Part shown: in pieces, positions 12,863 to 64,000 of the stretch
Layout: every line of letters starts with the position of its first letter
How positions within the stretch are numbered: the first letter of the stretch is position 1
NCBI RefSeq assembly: GCF_021018895.1
Contig: NC_079372.1
Location: 21,937,737-22,001,736 of the forward strand
Origin: Seriola aureovittata
Lineage: Eukaryota; Chordata; Actinopteri; Carangiformes; Carangidae
Direction of reading: 5' to 3'
DNA length: 64,000 nt
Translations under genes and position numbers: made by a program
Notes under the pieces: generated by a model
Database searches by the model: none
What the model was told of the DNA's origin: nothing
What the model saw: the letters and a program-made list of their open reading frames with translations, nothing else

Positions 12863-13680
12863 ACTTCAGGGTATATGATGACTGTCTTTTATTTGGTGAC
12901 TGGTAAATTTGGCAGCTCATAGTACATGGCGAGAATGATTTTAGATTCAAGCTTCTTGTCAGATCACATCACAACATCAGTTTCACAAAGGAGGAGATGT
13001 ATGACAACAAACTTGCATCCTTTACTGTTTGATTGAATCCCGAATTACAAGTGGAAGGTGAGAATCAAAGTTTGCAGAGAAACTTTTAGCAAATATGAGG
13101 CTAAACCCAGAAGAACTGAGGCAGATCCAGGAGGATTTATAAACCCAGACTAGGTCCAAAGAGAATACCAGACCAAAACAGAAACTGGAACATCACCACT
13201 AGCAGAACCGCACACTCAACTAAAAAAACTAAAACTAAAAAATGGTCAGGTAATCATTCTTCTTGTCTTCTTTAATCATCTCTTTATATCCAAAGAATTG
13301 TAATAAAAATAAAATTAAAAAAAATCTAGCACCACATTGAATTATCACAATCCCATCCCTGATGAAGATAAATAATGTAATATTGCTGAATCCAAGTAAA
13401 GCTTCCGTAAGAGTGTATAAAGTTTCCTCATCATTTTAAAATAGTGACAGAACCTCCCAGATTCAGCACACTGCTAGTCACTTGTTTATGCCATGCAGTG
13501 TATTAATAGCTGACTACGTGCTCTTATTATAAATAGCTACGGCTGCACCTTCACAGTCTAGTCTGAACAAAAGGCGTTATGGAGTTCATTCATCACCAGG
13601 AGTGAAAGAAAAGGAGGGATGAAGAAAGGGAAAGAGGGAGGAAGATGAAGAGGGAGGGTGAAAAAAGAGAGTGGACTGAA
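12863..13680. other. Intronic DNA, nothing recognised
   Basis: AT-rich intron, with short G/A-rich sequence at 13600-13670, and no supported gene or element. Confidence 0.4.
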
Positions 13681-13681
13681 C

Positions 13682-13798
13682 GGGGGGGGGGGGGGGGGTC
13701 AAGCACTTTAAGGGTGTCTGTAAGTGTGTGTGCATGTGGTAGTGCAGCACCCCCCCACCCTCACCCCCCACCCCCCCCCATCAGTCCCTCACCCCCTC
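13682..13798. repeat. G17 run and facing C-rich runs before exon A acceptor
   Basis: Seventeen consecutive G at 13682-13698 are followed about 50-80 bases later by C runs of 7, 6 and 9 bases within 13750-13790. The last C-rich bases lie about 50 bases before the exon A acceptor. In RNA the G run could pair with the C runs or form a G-quadruplex. It is also a likely spot for length error. Confidence 0.85.
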
Positions 13799-13838
13799 AC
13801 CATGCTGCTACTCTACAACTGTTTACTCTCTCTCCTAG

Positions 13839-60807
<46,969 letters not shown>

Positions 60808-61675
60808 AGGAGAGACGAGCTTCCTCCTTCGCCCACCTACTGTCTGTCCAAGCTGCCGTCTCAGCCAAAAACCACTCGCAAGCCAACTCTGAAAGGCAAG
60901 CAGGAGGAGGAGTAAAGGACAACATGGAGGATGAACTCCCTCTCTGGATCTGTCAACAAGGCAAAGCAAACAGGAGAATGGGAGAGTTTCCCTCCTGGAC
61001 GATTCAGATTGTTTTGTCGGGGTACCACACTCTTCTTTCTTGGTATCTACAAGGAAACTGAAGACACTGAACTACAAGACCATTCCCTGTCCTTACATCG
61101 TCTTCCCCTCTTCTTTTTCTTTTTCTCCCTCGGCTTCATTCCTTTCTCCCGTCAGAATGTCCATCCTCATGTCAAAGCATGACTGGCTTTGTAATTTGAA
61201 CAGAGAGCTGTTGTTAATTCTGTGCCTGCCATCATGAACACATTATTTCAACCCGACTCGCATCCCTGGATGAATATGACAGTTCTGCTGAGGAACTTGA
61301 AATTTTATGTGCACTTTTTTTCTTTTTCTTTTTTTTAAAAATTTCTTTCTATCTTGTAGGGGGGAGGGGGCGACGCCTCACACGAAACAAGAATGTACAA
61401 TGACAAAGGAAAAAAATAAGTTATTATTGTGTATTATATTGTAGGTAGTGAATCCAAAATTGACGATGCCTTTTTATTGATGCAAGTGGCACATTTTCAT
61501 CTGTAATCACAAACTTCTTTTTGTTATCTTTTATGATTTTCACAAACAATGGGGGAAAAAAATAGCTGAGTGGGAGACGGCTTTTTATTTAAGAAGTGCC
61601 TCAAAGATCAAATTAATTACCTTGTCTCTGAATGCACTTATCTCTTAGTGAACATTTCTTCACCCATCATTAAAT
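60808..61675 (+). other. prkcz: prkcz 3' untranslated region (end uncertain)
   Basis: Sequence after the TGA shows no splice signals or recognisable frame and includes U-rich stretches (about 61305-61345). I see no AATAAA close by. The variant hexamer ATTAAA occurs at 61669-61674 and again at 62484-62489, so the true poly(A) site is undecided. Confidence 0.45.
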
Positions 61676-64000
61676 CAGACCAACTGAAGCCATGGCCAGA
61701 CTCTGCCAGGGTTGGTCCAAACTGTTCAAATTTTGAGGGGAATCTATACATGTGGAGCACAGTAACCTGCCTCAGTCCTGATACACGAGTGAATCTTTTC
61801 ATTTTTAACGAATCAACTCAAATAGTCAGTGTAGAACTGATTATTTATGACTGGTCTATAGATTCACAAGAGCAGCATCTCAGCCAGCATCAGAAATCAT
61901 TGAAATTGGTGGCAGTAAGAGACAAAATGCTCAAAGATAAAGTTTGATGTTCAGATATTTAATAGTGAAGATTGTGTCCTGCTCATCGAGTTTTTCCAAA
62001 GCCAAACTATCATTTTGAAATGTCATCCAGCAGACAGTGTCCACACTGTCCTGTATTTAGGATAAAAACCTTGTATAAAGGTGTAGAAAAAGGCCACGGT
62101 GTGCTTTCTGCCAATTACAGTCTGGCAGCTTTAAAAAAACATTATATCAGGACTTCAGCTGAGAGTGAAAGCAGTTCATTGGCTCTGGCCTCCACAGTGT
62201 GCACAGGCTTGCTGGCCGAGCTCGGATTCTTCCACACCAGCTGCCACTGCGTGACCATCTGCGGCCGGTCGACAGTCTCATGTGACCGGTTGGTTGTTCT
62301 GCTTTGTGGAAACGTGTCTCCATTTCTATTTTGGGCTCATTGTGTGTTTCCATCCCCGCATTGAGGCTGGCTTTACATGGTGCAACTACAGCTGAGTGCC
62401 ACTTAAAGCGTAAGATTGTTCCTTTAGTGATAAAAGTCCAGATGAAACGACAGAAACAGTCTCTGTTTGCAACCAACAGTCATATTAAATGAAAAATAAG
62501 GTTTTCAGAGATCCATCCGAAATGCTCCTTTAGCCTCTGAGTGGGCGGGCTGATGTTTGATGGACAGCTCAACTGACAGGGGTACTGACACACAATGTTG
62601 CCCTGGTGACAAAGGTGCAAAGGGCAGACAGCATTTTGTCAGCAGTGGTGTTGAATAATAACAACCACACCTTTTTTAGAATCAAGAATATAAAACTTTC
62701 CTGTGATGGTACTTATTCTTCCTTAAAGGCACAGGATGTAAATCACAGAGAAGATCTGCTGTTTCATTTGGACTGGATCATTATTATTTTACTCACAGGA
62801 AAACAAAGCACTTAGTTTCATATATTTCATTTGTAGTACGCTGTGTCGCTACTTCTTTTAATTCTGATACTTCACACATTTGTTTATCGATATTTCTTCA
62901 CCTCAAATTGAAGAAGTCATTTCACCTAGAGCATTTTTAGACATTTTAAAGATTTAACACTTAACTCAAAAAGCATTGATAGATTATTGATAATAATAAT
63001 TGCGAATTACAACCCGAGTCACGTCACCTTCATGTGTCATATTGTATTCAAGTGAATGAAGTAATTCAACTTAAAGTGTACTAAAGCAACATATTCATGT
63101 GGAGAGGTGCTGGCAGCAGCTCAGATACAGGTTTCTGATGAGCCTCACCCTTCTAACCACCGACAGATGTGTGTGACTGACTCATGCTGAAAATTAATCA
63201 AAATCCAAACTGAGTGTTTTGCTGTTGACCCAGGTACGCTGCTCCAGACCGGGTCTGGACTTATAAACTGTTCTTACACTTCACCACATGAACTGAACTA
63301 GCCAGGCCGCAGGTCCAGGAAAATGATGCAATAACTCTCCCCAGCACTCAAGCACTAAAATTATTTCATACCTGTCCATGTCTGCACAGAGCTAATGTGT
63401 TCATTTCAAAATGTGTGACGGACTGTGCATGCTGACAAACGTGACTATATCTGTTTACGCAATGTAGTTCAAACAGAACCTCAGGTGCATCAGCTGTGTG
63501 TCTGGACTGTATCTACCCCTGCTGGCCGATTAACAGAACTCGGTACCAACTGAAATGTATCTGTAGCACTGAAAACGGACATACATCAAAAGTTGACGCC
63601 AAATGCTTCAGATCAGAGGGCCGATTGCACAAAACAAAAGTCTGAGTTAAAGTTTCCTTAAAATAAGAACAGTTGCACAAAACACCCTTATGTCTTCTAA
63701 GTATTTAAGGTTTTCTCCTTATTTTGCTCTTATACTGTAGGAATCACTTCAAGTCAGTTAAACTGACTCTATCTTAACTGCAAGATGGCCAGCTTTATGC
63801 GATAAATGAAAAAAATGAACGCATCTCAAGAAAATTGTTCTGCGACCAGGAGACGCCTTTAACGATGAGGAGGTCAGTTTATGATTTGTCTGACCATCTC
63901 TACCTTTCGCAGCTTAAAGGTTGTTCTACGGTTTTATACCATAAGATCTTTCCGGTCAGGTATAGTCGAGATGTTTCATGCCCACAGATCTACGGTGTAT
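61676..64000. other. Downstream DNA without a recognised gene
   Basis: Two modest open frames occur (61570-61947 and 61972-62364, + strand) but neither has a recognisable domain and both lie in or just beyond the 3' UTR. No repeat family or RNA gene was recognised. A longer 3' UTR could extend here. Confidence 0.4.

Noticed and set aside
12523..12906. Overlapping frames of 110-114 codons on both strands
   Set aside because: They lie inside the deleted Tc1-like element and do not preserve a transposase core.
61570..62364. Two frames of 125 and 130 codons after the prkcz stop
   Set aside because: No domain or splice signals, and they lie in or next to the 3' UTR.

Overview
The window comes from a ray-finned (teleost, probably percomorph-type) fish genome. 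It is intron-rich and full of microsatellites, tRNA-derived SINEs of fish type, Tc1-like transposon relics and small inverted-repeat elements. Nothing in it looks bacterial or viral.

One protein-coding gene is recognisable, on the + strand: an atypical protein kinase C that I identify as prkcz (PKC zeta). Fourteen coding exons, here lettered A to N, run from 13839 to the stop codon ending at 60807. They encode the pseudosubstrate, a complete C1 zinc finger, the zeta-type hinge with VMPSQEPP, the whole kinase domain and the C-terminal tail ending LLLSTEESV, which is zeta-like and not iota-like. The exons upstream of A, which should carry the PB1 domain, were not found and probably lie before base 1. 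About 486 residues follow from the pseudosubstrate serine, against 480 in human. The six extra residues are three in exon C, one in exon D and two in exon E.

Layout. 1-2105 holds a 200-base GA microsatellite and a purine-rich stretch ending in a possible alternative first exon, whose ATG and GT donor are in the right phase for exon A. 2106-13838 is intronic, with a 17-bp perfect hairpin-forming palindrome, a SINE with intact target-site duplication and a deleted Tc1-like element. 13839-27079 holds exons A to E (regulatory half, hinge and ATP-binding site). 31453-44973 holds exons F to L (rest of the kinase). 53529-60807 holds exons M and N (tail). 60808-64000 is 3' UTR and downstream DNA with no second gene seen.

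The points most worth attention are three. First, the candidate internal first exon at about 1870-2105 lies upstream of the pseudosubstrate exon, the position from which mammals transcribe the constitutively active PKMzeta form. Second, the hinge exon D is one base out of frame with its neighbours. Third, a G17 run faces C-rich runs just upstream of the exon A splice acceptor. The introns otherwise record several waves of mobile elements, including three same-strand copies of one inverted-repeat family.
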